A stretch of DNA of 28,275 bases from contig BFEA01000357.1 in the NCBI GenBank assembly GCA_003427395.1, positions 1,199,373 through 1,227,647 on the forward strand. Direction: 5' to 3'. The notes beneath the pieces were generated by a model. The model saw only the letters and a list, made by a program, of their open reading frames with translations, made no database searches and was not told where the DNA came from. Shown in pieces: positions 18,854-27,840 of this stretch (positions within the stretch are counted from its first letter, which is position 1; every line of letters begins with the position of its first letter). Source of the stretch: Chara braunii. Lineage: Eukaryota > Streptophyta > Charophyceae > Charales > Characeae. Made by a program: the position numbers and the translations under genes.

Positions 18854-20764
18854 AAAGTTGTAGAGACTGCTAAGGGAGGGAGGATGAAACTTAAATTTGC
18901 ATCGACTCATCCTTTTTCAGAAAAATAGTCACTGGGTCAAAGAGAAAATACAAGCCCAAGGGGTTGAAGAAAAACCCAGTGGCAGTCCTAATAGAAAAGG
19001 ATTATGATGAAGCATTGAAAAAAGAGAGGAAAATTATTAAAGCATTATGAGAATCTGCAAAATTGGGGAATAGGGTCACCAAAGACAGATTTAACACAAT
19101 GAAGATAGACTCGGATCAGTTTATCCTGCCTAAAGAGAAAGAATATATCTTCAAAATGTGTCAGGAATTCTCTGGTGCATTCTCCTTTAATTATGAAGAG
19201 AGAGGGCGTGGATATGATCAAGATGGCCAAAATTTGGATAGTTAATCATGTTTCATGGAATGATAGGCCGACCAAGTATGCCCTGAAAAAAAAAACCGAG
19301 TTTGTAAAATATCTTGATAAGAATTGTTTCTAACGTTGTTGAACCTACTGATGGACCGTATGCTAACCACTGGTTTTGTTTTTGGAAAGCAGGGGGTGGA
19401 TTGAGATGAATATAGAATCTTCAGAAGTTTAACTCTGTGACGGTACGTGATGCAGGTAGTCTTCCTAATGCTGATTTCCTCTCTGAATCTTTTGCTGGTC
19501 GATGCATTTATTCCTTAGTTGATTTATACTATGGCTATGACCAGTTTCCCATTGATCCCACTAACCGGCCAATGACTGCCATGCACACGCCAAAAGGGTT
19601 CATTAAGATGTGTGTGGTACCTCATGGTGTGGCAATGGTTCAAAGGGATATGATCCAAGTCATGCAAGATATTTATTCTGAAATAACCTGTCCCTATATT
19701 GATGACAATCCCGTGAAAGGACCCCTAGTAAGGGATGATACTTTGGTCGCAGGTGGAGTCAGAAAGATTGTCTGGGAACACGCTGAAGGAGTAAAAATGG
19801 TCCTATAGAGACTTCAAAAATATAACCTGACTGCCAGTGGACCAAAGTCCCTTCTCTTTCAACCATAAGTAATCATCTTGGGTTTCAGATGTTTCTCCAA
19901 GGGTAGGAGTCCTGACCCCAAAAAGATAAACAAGATCTTAAACTGGCCTCTGCCACTCAAGAGAGTGACAGACGTCAGAAACTTTTTGGGTGTTTGTGGA
20001 TTCTGAAGGATTTTTATTCCTCATTTTGCTACCCGTGCAGAGCCTCTGAGGGAGATGGTAAGGCAAGGGGCTAATTTGGCATGAAATGAAAAAAGACAAT
20101 TCGCTGCAGAAACTCTACAGGATAAATTAAAAGATGGGGGTGTAGTGCTGGGAGTATCTTTTTATGATGATGAGGAAGGGAGACCTTTCATCATTGAGGC
20201 CGATGGAGGACCAATTGCTCTGGGTGGTGTGCTCATTCAGAAAGATGAAAATGGGAAAGAGAGACCTCTGAGATTGAGAGCAGGACTCTTAACTCTACAG
20301 TAAGAGGTTACACCCAATTCAGAAAAGAGCTGCTGGCAATCGTCCATAGCCTCAGGTGCTTCAGGCACTATGTACTAGGGAGGAGATTCATCTTGAGGAC
20401 TGATGCATCTGCTGTGGTTGGTGTTATTAAGAAGCACCAACAAGTAGATCTAACAGTCAACAGGTGGATTGCCTTGATAGCAGATGGCCTGAGCAGGATT
20501 GAGTGGAGAAAAGATGAAGAAGAAGATGTAAACGGGACGATTGAAGAATCAACCTATGTTGATAATTTTTTGAATGAAAAGGATGATGAAGATTATGAAG
20601 TACCACGCTCTTATAAGTGGAGTTTGTGGCCTGAAGAGAGAGACAACTGGGAGAGATCCCTAATGCCTATGTTTATGAGTCGATTCTTGGGAAAGAAGAA
20701 GAGGATGAGCCAAATGATTGGTATGCTAGAGTTAATGCAACGGCTGTGGCTGGTCATGAAATGA
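18854..20764 (+). pseudogene. pol: Reverse transcriptase and RNase H of element 2
   Basis: A pre-RT linker (about 18920-19245, with a TGA at 19048) leads to a badly broken first RT third. The core is readable from 19437: S-L-V-D-L-Y-Y-G-Y-D (catalytic Asp), P-H-G-V-A-M, and P-Y-I-D-D (19695-19706, both Asp intact). Stops follow at 19806, 19866, 20004 and 20082. RNase H begins I-I-E-A-D-G-G, with Glu-Ala-Asp in place of T-D-A-S, changes frame near 20270-20285, then has R-K-E-L-L-A-I and R-T-D-A-S-A. The stretch normally found between the R-W motif and A-D-G-L-S-R is missing, an in-frame loss of roughly 20-25 residues. Confidence 0.85.
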
Positions 20765-22137
20765 GGGAAAACTCTGGTTTAAAAGAAGAAGAAGAAGGTG
20801 AAAAGAAGGAGGAAGAGATATTTTTCACTTCTGAAGAATACGCTGAAAGTTATCAAGAGATTGGCAAGAGGATGGAAAAAGAACAGCTAAAGGAATATTA
20901 TTGTAAAAATTCAAGGAAGAAGTTCAGGTTAAAAAGAGGACATTTCTTTGTGGATGGTAAGGGAGGACTACCTCCACTAAGAGTGGTCTGTGGTAAAGAG
21001 AGACAATTAGATATAATTGCTGCTCTACATGAGGAGGCTGCAGGTGGCCACAGAGCTGCTCATGCAACCTACTCTAAGACTGTCAAACTCTACTTCTGGC
21101 CTACCATGAGAGACATGATTTTCAGATTTTGTAAATCATTTGTGTTATGTTAGAAGAGGTCTACTACAAGAATGATTGAACCTTTATTCCCCACTATTCT
21201 GGTGGGGCCAGGAAGTCGAGTTCATTTAGATCTCATCGTTATGCCGTTAGGCAAGGGCAGGATGAGATATATACTGAACATGAGAGATAATTTCTCTAGA
21301 TACGTTGAGGCAAAAACTCTGAAAAGGAAGACAACCGAAAAAGTGGTTGATTGGATAGAGGAAGTTTATCTCATGTATCCTTTTATCAGAGAGTTTATCT
21401 CAGACAGAGGATCAGAGTTCAGAAATGGGATTGTAAGAAGAACCACTGTCAGATTGGGTGTCAGAATTCGATATGTGACTACTTAGCATCCTCAAGCGAA
21501 TGCGCCAGTTGAGAGAGGTTACAGGACCTTGAAAGATTCATTGGCTAAGTGGTGTGAAGGAAATCTCAGTAATTGGCCAAAAGTATTAAGAGTTGTTGTC
21601 TATGCTGACAATATAACAGTCAAGAGGACTACTGGCTATGCTCCATTTACCCTGTGGTATGGTCGATATGCTACCTTGCCTATTGAGAATATTGTCAAGA
21701 CATGGTCAAGTCAAGAGAGTGACAGAGATTATTTTATTTCAGAGCTCCTCCAGGTTATAATGAGGCAAATATCAGAGGTTGATCAAGCAGTTATGGATGC
21801 TGCAGAGAGAATGACATCCAGCAGGTTATCAGATCAAGAGAGATGGAACAAGAAAAAATATATAAGAAATGAGAAATTGAAAGTTGGTGACGTTGTTCTT
21901 CTATTTGACAGTTCTCTTGAGACTCGGTGGACTAAACGATTGGAGCCTAGATGGCTTTGTCCTTACAGAATCACAGGAGAAGCAGAAGGCAAAGTTTATG
22001 AGATATCAGAAATGGATGGATCCAGGGTTCATGACATGGTATCAGGGTCAAGACTTCGTAAGTTCATCTTCAGAGACCCTGATCTGATCCCTACAGTGAC
22101 CTCAAAGAGAGGGAAGAAAGGTCAGCCATCCAAGTGA
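20746..22137 (+). pseudogene. int: Integrase of element 2
   Basis: One frame from about 20670 to 22137, entered from RNase H by a frame change, with stops at 21151 (TAG) and 21484 (TAG). The N-terminal finger has A-L-H-E-E-A-A-G-G-H-R and Y-F-W-P-T-M-R-D, but the CxxC pair reads F-V-L-C, so its first Cys is replaced, and the TAG follows directly where Gln is usual. The DDE core is V-H-L-D-L-I, I-S-D-R-G-S-E-F and H-P-Q-A-N-A-P-V-E-R. The C-terminal part has P-R-W-L-C-P-Y-R-I, a GPY/F-like segment, and S-R-L-R-K-F. A basic tail ends at 22137; no chromodomain is seen. Confidence 0.9.
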
Positions 22138-22480
22138 GAGAACAGTTTCAGAGAACTGAGATAAAAGTACAGTAAGACAATGAGAACAACAAGACTGAAT
22201 TTTCGGCACTGTGATCGTTTTTGCATGGTCAATTCAGCATTTCAATTTTTCAGCATGTCAAATAATTTTCTGTTTCAGTAAGCGACTGGAGGTAATAAGA
22301 CAATATCCTTGATATAGTGCTACAGTCGGTCCATGAGTGTCAAACCCCTAAAAATCGGGAATAACTGTGAGACACAGTTTTCGTGAGCATTGACGCAGTG
22401 TCAAAAGATCTGAGGAACTCATGGCAGTGGCGCATCAGAATATGTAATTAATATTATTCTTATGATAAAGAGAAAAGCAT
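22138..22480. other. 3' flank of element 2 integrase, no gene
   Basis: AT-rich sequence with no coding frame. A polypurine tract and the start of a right LTR are expected here, but no TG start preceded by a purine run, and no similarity to the sequence before the PBS, could be recognised. Confidence 0.5.
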
Positions 22481-22484
22481 AATG

Positions 22485-22890
22485 GGCATAAAGAAGCTCA
22501 GTTCTGTCTGATTAAGAGTTGTCAGCAGAAAAACTTCGTGTCTCTTGACTAAGTTGTCCATCCAAGAAATTCAAATGACGACAGGCATAAAGAAGCTCAG
22601 TTTTACTTGACAAAGAGTTGTCAATAAAGGGGCTTCGTGTTTCTTGACTAAGTTGCCTGTCTTCACTCAGATGAGGGAAGAGACCTCTCTGAGATCCGCA
22701 TTTGAGTATTTCCTTGGGACTGACAGGACGTCTCTTGGAAAAGAAATTCCCAGCTGAGGGAAGGGACCTCTCTGGGGCCAACACTAAGCATCATCTCGAG
22801 ACTGAAGGGAGGTCTCCTGCAGGGGCTTGGTGCTGATTATCATGTTCCTGTTCAGTGCCTCTTGAGACTGAAGGGACGTCTCTTGAGAAA
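22485..22890. repeat. Diverged tandem repeats, 99-bp and ~83-bp periods
   Basis: ggcataaagaagctcagtt occurs at 22485 and 22584 (period 99), each copy continuing to cttgactaagttg. It is followed by gagggaag-gacctctctg at 22673 and 22756 (period 83) and three copies of gactgaagggacgtctcttg-like sequence near 22720, 22799 and 22868. The block lies just downstream of element 2 pol and may be a 3' untranslated or LTR-derived array. Confidence 0.75.
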
Positions 22891-22899
22891 CGTTTGTCC

Positions 22900-23350
22900 T
22901 GTTATGGGGCATTGGCAGTCGGCTTGTGGGTTATAGTATGCTTGCCTGATTGTCTGTGTCTGGGATCTTCTTCTCTAACCTAAAGATGCATTGATTGTCG
23001 GGGCCAGACAGATCCTTACCGCAGTAGGTTGCAATCTGGTGGGGTCAGCAGGTCCCCGACACGAGTGTCGAATTCCGTAATCGACTGAGGCTAAGACTCC
23101 GGGGGTCAGACCTATGAGGTCGAAAGGGGTTGGTTGGAACCCTACAACAGTCAGAGGATGCAATCCAGTGAGGTTCGCCAGAGCCTGGAACTGTGGTTAG
23201 ACTGGGTCCCACGTTCAAAAATCTGGGTGGGGCAGCCAACGCCCTAGGCCAAAAACTGGTGGGTGAGCCGGTCCCCGACCGCAGTGGTCAAATCCGGGTT
23301 CGGGACAGTTTGACTGATGAGAGGTCTACTTTCATAGGGTGACTAGACCC
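22900..23350. other. No gene; loosely repetitive GC-richer sequence
   Basis: Two related segments, ggtccccgacacgagtgtcg near 23050 and ggtccccgaccgcagtggtc near 23271, suggest an old duplication of about 220 bp. No coding frame of merit was seen. Confidence 0.5.
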
Positions 23351-23354
23351 GCTA

Positions 23355-23565
23355 TAGTCTGGGTGTCCTGGCGAGAGTGCCAAAGGGTTGCCATACTCGA
23401 GTAGTGGGTATGCTGGTCCTGACCTGGAGGCAAGTTAAAGGGGTTGTCAAAACAAATGGTCTGATTAGTCCTGGCCTGAGGCGGGCCGAATGGGGTATGG
23501 CAGACTGACGGGAGGTCTGGTATTCCTGGCCAGTGGTGGGCCAAAATCAAGGCAATCAATAACTC
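23355..23565. repeat. Diverged ~52-bp minisatellite, about 4 units
   Basis: Units follow a loose consensus: ggtctggtattcctggcc, then a g-gggccaaa block and a ggggttgccaaac-like block, spaced roughly 51-55 bp. Similarity between units is moderate, so the array is old. Confidence 0.55.
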
Positions 23566-23593
23566 TTGGCATGAAGAATTGTCTTGTTGTGTC

Positions 23594-23645
23594 TATTATT
23601 TTATTATTTTATTATTTTATTATTATATTATCTTATTATTTTATT
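23594..23645. repeat. TTATT-type microsatellite
   Basis: Repeated tattatttta motifs with small interruptions, almost entirely A and T. Confidence 0.9.
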
Positions 23646-23694
23646 CTGGGTGTATTTAGTTTACCTGTTGCTTGGCTATTAATTATCGGGGAGC

Positions 23695-23895
23695 ATGCTT
23701 GCAAGGGCAGTCTATTGTCTGTGGAACTCGTTGTTTTGCAGGTATATGGAGACTTATTTGAAGTTCCCCAGACCAGAGAAAAGAAAAGGGGTTTGGTATC
23801 CCCTTTTCCTTATCCGAGAAGTTGAGAAGATGTCTCACTCAGATGAGAGAAAAGAAAAGGGGGTTTGGTATTTCCTGAGTTACTTGAGAAGTTGA
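23695..23895 (+). CDS. Coding-like frame over the 69-bp repeats (66 aa), doubtful
   Basis: An ATG-started frame in which the underlying DNA repeat gives a repeated peptide (E-K-R-K-G-V-W-Y twice, then S-Y-L-R). An acceptor-like ttgttttgcag precedes 23741, so part of this could be an exon. Repeat-driven openness is the simpler explanation. Confidence 0.2.
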   Translation: MLARAVYCLWNSLFCRYMETYLKFPRPEKRKGVWYPLFLIREVEKMSHSDERKEKGVWYFLSYLRS

Positions 23896-23942
23896 GGAGA
23901 TATCTCATTCAAGCCAGGGAACAGAAAAAGGGTTTAGTATGC
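23774..23942. repeat. 69-bp tandem repeat, about 2.5 copies
   Basis: gagaagttgag occurs at 23816 and 23885 (period 69), and agaaaagaaaaggggtttggta-like segments lie before, between and after. The unit resembles the repeats at 22640-22690 (ttgactaagttg... and cactcagatgagggaag), so these arrays share an origin across about 1 kb of unrelated sequence. Confidence 0.8.
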
Positions 23943-24073
23943 TCTACACCCAGCATGGCAGGCTGGATGAGTTTCACAAGCATTGGTATCTGATTGGCAA
24001 TGCCTCCAACTTTGCAGCCAAGATCAAGGCTGAGGTAACCTTTTTCTGCCGTAAAATTCAGACTGAGAACTGA
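23939..24073 (+). CDS. Short coding-like ORF (44 aa), possible exon
   Basis: ATG-started frame with protein-like composition (L-D-E-F-H-K-H-W-Y near residues 9-17, then A-A-K-I-K-A-E). It contains a donor-like gctgag/gtaacc at 24034/24035. No family is recognised. It directly follows the 69-bp repeats and may be the end of a decayed gene. Confidence 0.2.
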   Translation: MLYTQHGRLDEFHKHWYLIGNASNFAAKIKAEVTFFCRKIQTEN

Positions 24074-24367
24074 TTTTGAAAACAGTAAGAGATCAAAGTC
24101 AACAGCAGATGAGAAATCCTTCTTAAGATTTATTTGGTGGCCGACAAGCGGTCTGGCCCACGAGGAGCCTGCATCCCCGGCTTCAAGGTATTCAAACTCT
24201 TAAGCGGGGACGCTATGAAGTGAAGTTTGAGCAAAAGAACTGAGAGAGAAGCAGATTCAGAAAGCTGAGAAAAAATCGCTGAAGAAAGAAAATATTGAAA
24301 AAAATGCAGTTATTGGGGTGAGGGGGCGAGGAAACTGCACAAGGGATAGAGGATGGTGGAACGGGCA
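24074..24367. other. No gene recognised
   Basis: Purine-rich sequence with no open frame of note on either strand. Confidence 0.5.
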
Positions 24368-24676
24368 CTAGGGCTCTACTCGTAGTGGGAGTGATAGGAG
24401 CTCTGGGAGTGTAGGGAGGGGAGGAAGTGCTGGGCAGGCCATAGCGGGCTCGAACTTATTCCAGAAGTACTCCATCCTTTCCGAGGATGGAGTCCTTTCG
24501 CACCATGTAGAGAGCGGGTGGCGTGGGTAAGGCCTTGAGTGCGCGCCATAACCCCGTACCTCTTCTTCCTCCTCCTCAGAACTATAGTCACACCGCGTAC
24601 GGGTCGGCAGTTCCTCCCGAGCCTTACCCCCTCTCCCTCCTCTTCCTCTGCCCTGTCCCCTACGTGCTTCAGGCAT
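24368..24676 (-). CDS. Minus-strand ORF of unknown function (102 aa)
   Basis: ATG at 24676-24674. The N-terminus is RGG-like (R-R-G-Q-G-R-G-R-G-G-R-G-G), followed by an S-S-E-E-E-E-E-E acidic run, a segment with M-E-Y-F-W-N-K-F and a Pro/Leu-rich end. RGG N-termini occur in RNA-binding proteins and in some retrotransposon Gags; assignment to either is inference. A TATATAAG box on the same strand lies about 285 bp upstream, which fits a transcript with a leader of about 250 nt. An overlapping minus-strand frame (24376-24708) is considered a shadow. Confidence 0.3.
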   Translation of the reverse strand: MPEARRGQGRGRGGRGGKAREELPTRTRCDYSSEEEEEEVRGYGAHSRPYPRHPLSTWCERTPSSERMEYFWNKFEPAMACPALPPLPTLPELLSLPLRVEP

Positions 24677-24958
24677 GGTGTAAGGATTAACACACAGCAG
24701 CGGGGCAAATCCTAGGAGTGTGGAGAGAACACGAGCTCCGCGCTGTAGGTAAGCTACGGGAGATTGGACGAGAGTGTTCGCGCGGTGGAGCGTGTATCAA
24801 CTAACGGCGAGCAAATATTGTGCTATGAGCGGAAGGTTAACTCGCTGTAGCACAAAGCGGGGAAAGTGCACTAAGTAGAAGGTGTTAATCACTGAATGCA
24901 AAATGCTATATGAAAAGAGTCGCTGTGAATTGATATGAGAAGGTGTGCGATCCTCACT

Positions 24959-24966
24959 CTTATATA
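24959..24966 (-). promoter_or_regulatory. Minus-strand TATA box
   Basis: TATATAAG reading on the minus strand. Transcription would start near 24930 and run towards the 102-aa ORF. No PBS follows, so an LTR promoter is not supported. Confidence 0.35.
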
Positions 24967-24976
24967 CTAATTGGTG

Positions 24977-26120
24977 CATAAAATTTGGCCCAACGGGGAC
25001 ACTGGGCGGGGGTTTGGTATTATGTCGGAGTGCTAGACTCCTGCTCAGTAACAACATCCCACTCAGATGTCGGCGGTTCGTCGGGCCGTTCCGAACCCTT
25101 GTGGCTCTTTTGGTACACCCGGGTTATGCCGTGTTATGGACCGGTCCAGTTGGCGCACGCCTTAGCAAAAGGTTGGGGGTGCACCACTGGACTTTTCATT
25201 GGTCCATGCAGGCTTGGCGCCCTACTATGCAGCAGAGCACTACCGGCCTGTGGCCGTGGTAGTCGCCGGGCTCGCCCAGAGACGCGGAAGTAAATAGGTT
25301 GGCGCAATTTTTTTTACTGCGCGCCGAGTGCCCTTAAGTCAGGTTATGGGTTACGTGCGAGAAGTAAAGGTCACTGTCAGAGGAAAAATAAAAGAGAGGG
25401 ACTAGGCGGAGTAAAAAGGGGAAGAAAAGGAAAAGAGGAAAAAGAAAAATAAATCGTCCGATCTGAACCCACGCTTTAGTTCGGGGGTGAATCCGGTGGC
25501 TTTAGGCCATTACGACGTTACGATTTCCCAACTTTTCTTTGATATATCATTATTATTATTATTATCTTGCTGATTTTTCAGACGTGGGTTTTCTTTCGGT
25601 TCCTGTCACTTCGCGGGAAGGCCAACGGTTCGAATTTCGAGCACGACCGTGGTCTGTGGTCCAGATTAGCCTGACCTTTTCATTCTGTACCGATGGTTGG
25701 GAGGCTCGATCGGGCGCCACGCGGTAGGGTCCCAAAAGAGGGGCGACCCGCGGTCGCATCGGTAGGAGGCTTATCACCCCCCATGGAAGGTCATGAGGCC
25801 CCTCCTTACCATCGGACATGGGTACCCATCTGGGGTAGTCCGACGCCCTATTTTTGAAAAGCGGAAAGCGTCCGCTTGTATCTCGTTATGGGACCACGGT
25901 GTCAAGTCTGTAGCCCTGTCACTGGGGTCTGGGACTGACGGTAGTGCGAGGTTTAGTTCGTGCTTGACCGTTGAGTTCTGGACTCGGTCACCTCTTAAAT
26001 TGTTTAGTTTTAATTTATTTCATTATTTCAGACTTCTAAAATTCTTGAATCTAAAAAGGTTTTGAAAAGGACTAATCTGAGTCCTTCATTTAGAATGCAG
26101 GGATCACGGCAAGGGACGAT
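24977..26120. other. 1.1 kb without a recognisable gene
   Basis: Mixed GC-rich and AT-rich blocks. There is an ATT microsatellite near 25546-25565, and two acceptor-like ends (tgatttttcag at about 25570-25580 and ttatttcag near 26022-26030). Several 60-100-codon frames occur in the GC-rich parts on both strands, none convincing. Confidence 0.5.
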
Positions 26121-26122
26121 CC

Positions 26123-26130
26123 TATAAAAG
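26123..26130 (+). promoter_or_regulatory. Plus-strand TATA box
   Basis: TATAAAAG in a GC-richer context, about 125 bp upstream of a plus-strand coding-like frame that begins near 26249. It is a plausible core promoter for the 26249-27300 region. Confidence 0.4.
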
Positions 26131-26248
26131 AAAAGGGAGAGTCGAGTTTCAGGCAAAGAGTATATGGGAGATTATGTCGTGCCGTGTGCAGGCAAGTTGA
26201 GGCGTGAGAGGTGAGTGGTGAAGGGGATGTGCGGTAGCCCGTCTGCTA

Positions 26249-26800
26249 GTGCTCAGAGTGCTGGGCTGTGGCTATTCTGGGACGACTCGGTCTCGGCTCT
26301 TGAGTGAAGTGGACGCAGCCATGGTGCGGAGTAACGGGTTATACGGCTATAGGCCGAGATGCATCCAGTCCCTCTGCAGGTGGGAGCGAATGTCGGGAGA
26401 TGGGCCTACTGTGACGGCTATACTAGACTATAACTACAGCAGACGAGAGGCAAAGTTATAGATAAACGTAGAAGGCGGACGAGAAGAGGAGATGAGAGCG
26501 GACCCAGGCCTGTAGATGGCGATTACTGAGGCCAGAGACCGCGCAGAAAGGAGATGCCTACGGGACGGGGTCACTGACGAAATCAAGGTGACTGTCACTT
26601 ACCTGGACGAGGGAACCTCCACGGACACGGTGGAACGGGAACAACGGCACTTGGACCGCGACAATGAGGCAGAAAGTGAGTCAAGCGACCAAGAAGCCAC
26701 GACACAGTCCTGGCACGGACTGGACCAGATCCGGAGGAACCACCCACTGGCAAGGTCGGTAGAGGTTGGCCCAGAGGCTAGTTCGGCCCTGCGGAACTGA
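26249..26800 (+). pseudogene. Decayed charged coding region, possibly Gag-like
   Basis: One frame from 26249 to 26800 with TAG stops at 26459 and 26513. An ATG at 26516 gives an intact 94-aa part. The protein is rich in Arg, Glu and Asp (A-R-D-R-A-E-R-R; E-R-E-Q-R-H-L-D-R-D; E-S-E-S-S-D-Q-E). Both stops are compatible with CAG-to-TAG changes. No family is recognised; composition resembles retroelement Gag N-termini. It may equally be a short independent gene starting at 26516. Confidence 0.35.
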
Positions 26801-27180
26801 GAAAGGAGTGACACGTGGAGGCCCGAAAGTGTGCGAGGAGGGGAAGTCAACAAGAGGGAGAGTTTGGTCGAGCAAGAGAGACGGGAGCTTGGGAGTGAGA
26901 TTGGCGCCAACTGCCAGCGTATGCTCGGACTGAGAGTTTCTTTTGTTGTTGCCGTTGACATTACAGCCTACCAGAGAGGGCTCTATACCCTCTAGGGATG
27001 AAGTCAGAGGGGCTCATGGCAAGAAAGAGGTATGCGTGAGTATAGAGAGAGCGCATGGGGGTGCTGACGTCAACCGGTTTTCTTGAGACGCGCGAACGAA
27101 GTCAACTCTCCCCAGCTCATATGATGCCTATTGAGCGGTTATGAGGAAGAAATTGAAGAGGCTGCGTGGGCATGCAACGT

Positions 27181-27300
27181 ATGGCCAGCTTGATGAAGAG
27201 GCATGATCAGGTCGTTGCTGAGTACGAGAGGGCGGGGAAGGATACTCGCAACGATCTCGCCCGAGAAAGAGAGAGATTGAGGGACGAACTCGGAGGTTGA
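27181..27300 (+). CDS. Short coiled-coil ORF (39 aa)
   Basis: ATG-started, with heptad-like charged sequence (L-M-K-R-H-D-Q-V-V-A-E-Y-E-R, then L-A-R-E-R-E-R-L-R-D-E-L), ending in TGA at 27298; the downstream codons remain protein-like. Probably a fragment of the same decayed charged protein as 26249-26800. Confidence 0.25.
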   Translation: MASLMKRHDQVVAEYERAGKDTRNDLARERERLRDELGG

Positions 27301-27672
27301 GAGACAGAGAGGCAGTGGTCAGCTTGCGGTGAAGGGAGGAACGAGGAGTGTTAACTAACTACCGCCGAGGGGGTAGCCCTGATCGCGTTGTGTGTACTGG
27401 GCTAATGCATTAAGGCGGGTTCGGTGTTTGACTGCCTTAAATCTCCGCCTGCACCTATGAGGTCTACTACTCAACTACTAATCGCCGCTGATGACAGGGA
27501 AACGTTCTTGAGCTTGCCAAGATAGTTGTGGGATAGTCGGCAGTCATACTACGGCAACGCCTGGTGTACTAGGGAGAGAAAAAAAGAGTTTTCGCCATAT
27601 ATCGTCACAAACAGAACTGCCCGGTAAAACCGTAGGCAGAGAGAGAGAAGAGGACAACAAATGAGGGGCTGT
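27301..27672. other. No gene recognised
   Basis: About 370 bp without a convincing frame, leading up to the hammerhead motif. It contains a short GA-rich run near 27639-27650. Confidence 0.5.
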
Positions 27673-27721
27673 GACAAACTGTTTCGTCGGAGTTTCACCG
27701 ACTCATCAGGAGGCTGAACCC
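27673..27721 (-). ncRNA. Hammerhead ribozyme core
   Basis: Read on the minus strand: CTGATGA (27709-27703), stem II GTCGG/CCGAC (27702-27698 with 27690-27686) closed by the 7-nt loop TGAAACT, then GAAA (27685-27682), a mini stem III ACA/TGT around a GTT loop (27682-27674) and C17 at 27673. This gives a GUC cleavage triplet with the scissile bond between 27673 and 27672. All universally conserved core bases are present with correct spacing. Stem I is the weak point: GGGTT (27721-27717) can pair with AGCCC (27670-27666), leaving an unpaired internal loop next to the core. Short-stem-III type I hammerheads are known from Penelope-like and other retroelements. Confidence 0.75.
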
Positions 27722-27741
27722 TATATATATATATATATATA
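27722..27741. repeat. TA microsatellite
   Basis: Ten TA units between the hammerhead motif and a GC-rich hairpin. Confidence 0.95.
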
Positions 27742-27767
27742 CTAGCTTAGCGCCCGCGGTGCGGGCG
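27742..27767 (-). mobile_element. Helitron-like 3' terminus (candidate)
   Basis: On the minus strand a perfect 7-bp hairpin CGCCCGC/GCGGGCG with a 3-nt loop (27767-27751) is followed after 5 nt by CTAG (27745-27742) and then T. Helitrons end in a GC-rich hairpin shortly before CTRR and insert between A and T, so the pattern fits. The hairpin-to-end distance is slightly short. The element body would extend to the right, through the 147-bp repeats, and its 5' TC end would lie outside the window. No Rep/helicase gene is visible. Confidence 0.35.
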
Positions 27768-27840
27768 GTGCTGGCCATGCCCGCACGTAAGAGAGCAGAG
27801 AGGCTAGTCAATCATAAACATTGTGTCAAGATCTTGACTC

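Larger units (their letters stand above)
14198..22137 (+). mobile_element. Element 2: decayed Ty3/gypsy retrotransposon internal region
   Basis: From the PBS (14202) through a decayed multi-domain coding region (14508-16408), gag (16480-18200), protease, RT, RNase H and integrase (ending 22137). Order and motifs are Ty3/gypsy, but RT carries the Y-I-D-D-N-P-V-K-G-P style and the post-RT H-F-A-T-R-A-E-P-L style, distant from element 1. No chromodomain follows integrase. More than ten in-frame stops and at least five frame changes are present. The right LTR was not found: 22138 onward shows no copy of the sequence before the PBS, so it is deleted, replaced or too diverged. Confidence 0.85.

Noticed and set aside
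23310-23340. Hammerhead-like CTGATGAG on the plus strand
   Set aside because: No stem II and no GAAA follow within the required distance.
24120-24240. Possible right LTR end of element 2 (ggcttcaaggtattcaa region)
   Set aside because: Similarity to the pre-PBS sequence is limited to a few short words and does not extend; not better than chance.
24985-25293. Overlapping ~100-codon frames in the GC-rich block
   Set aside because: Two frames on the same strand are equally open, neither has recognisable motifs, and both follow from GC composition.
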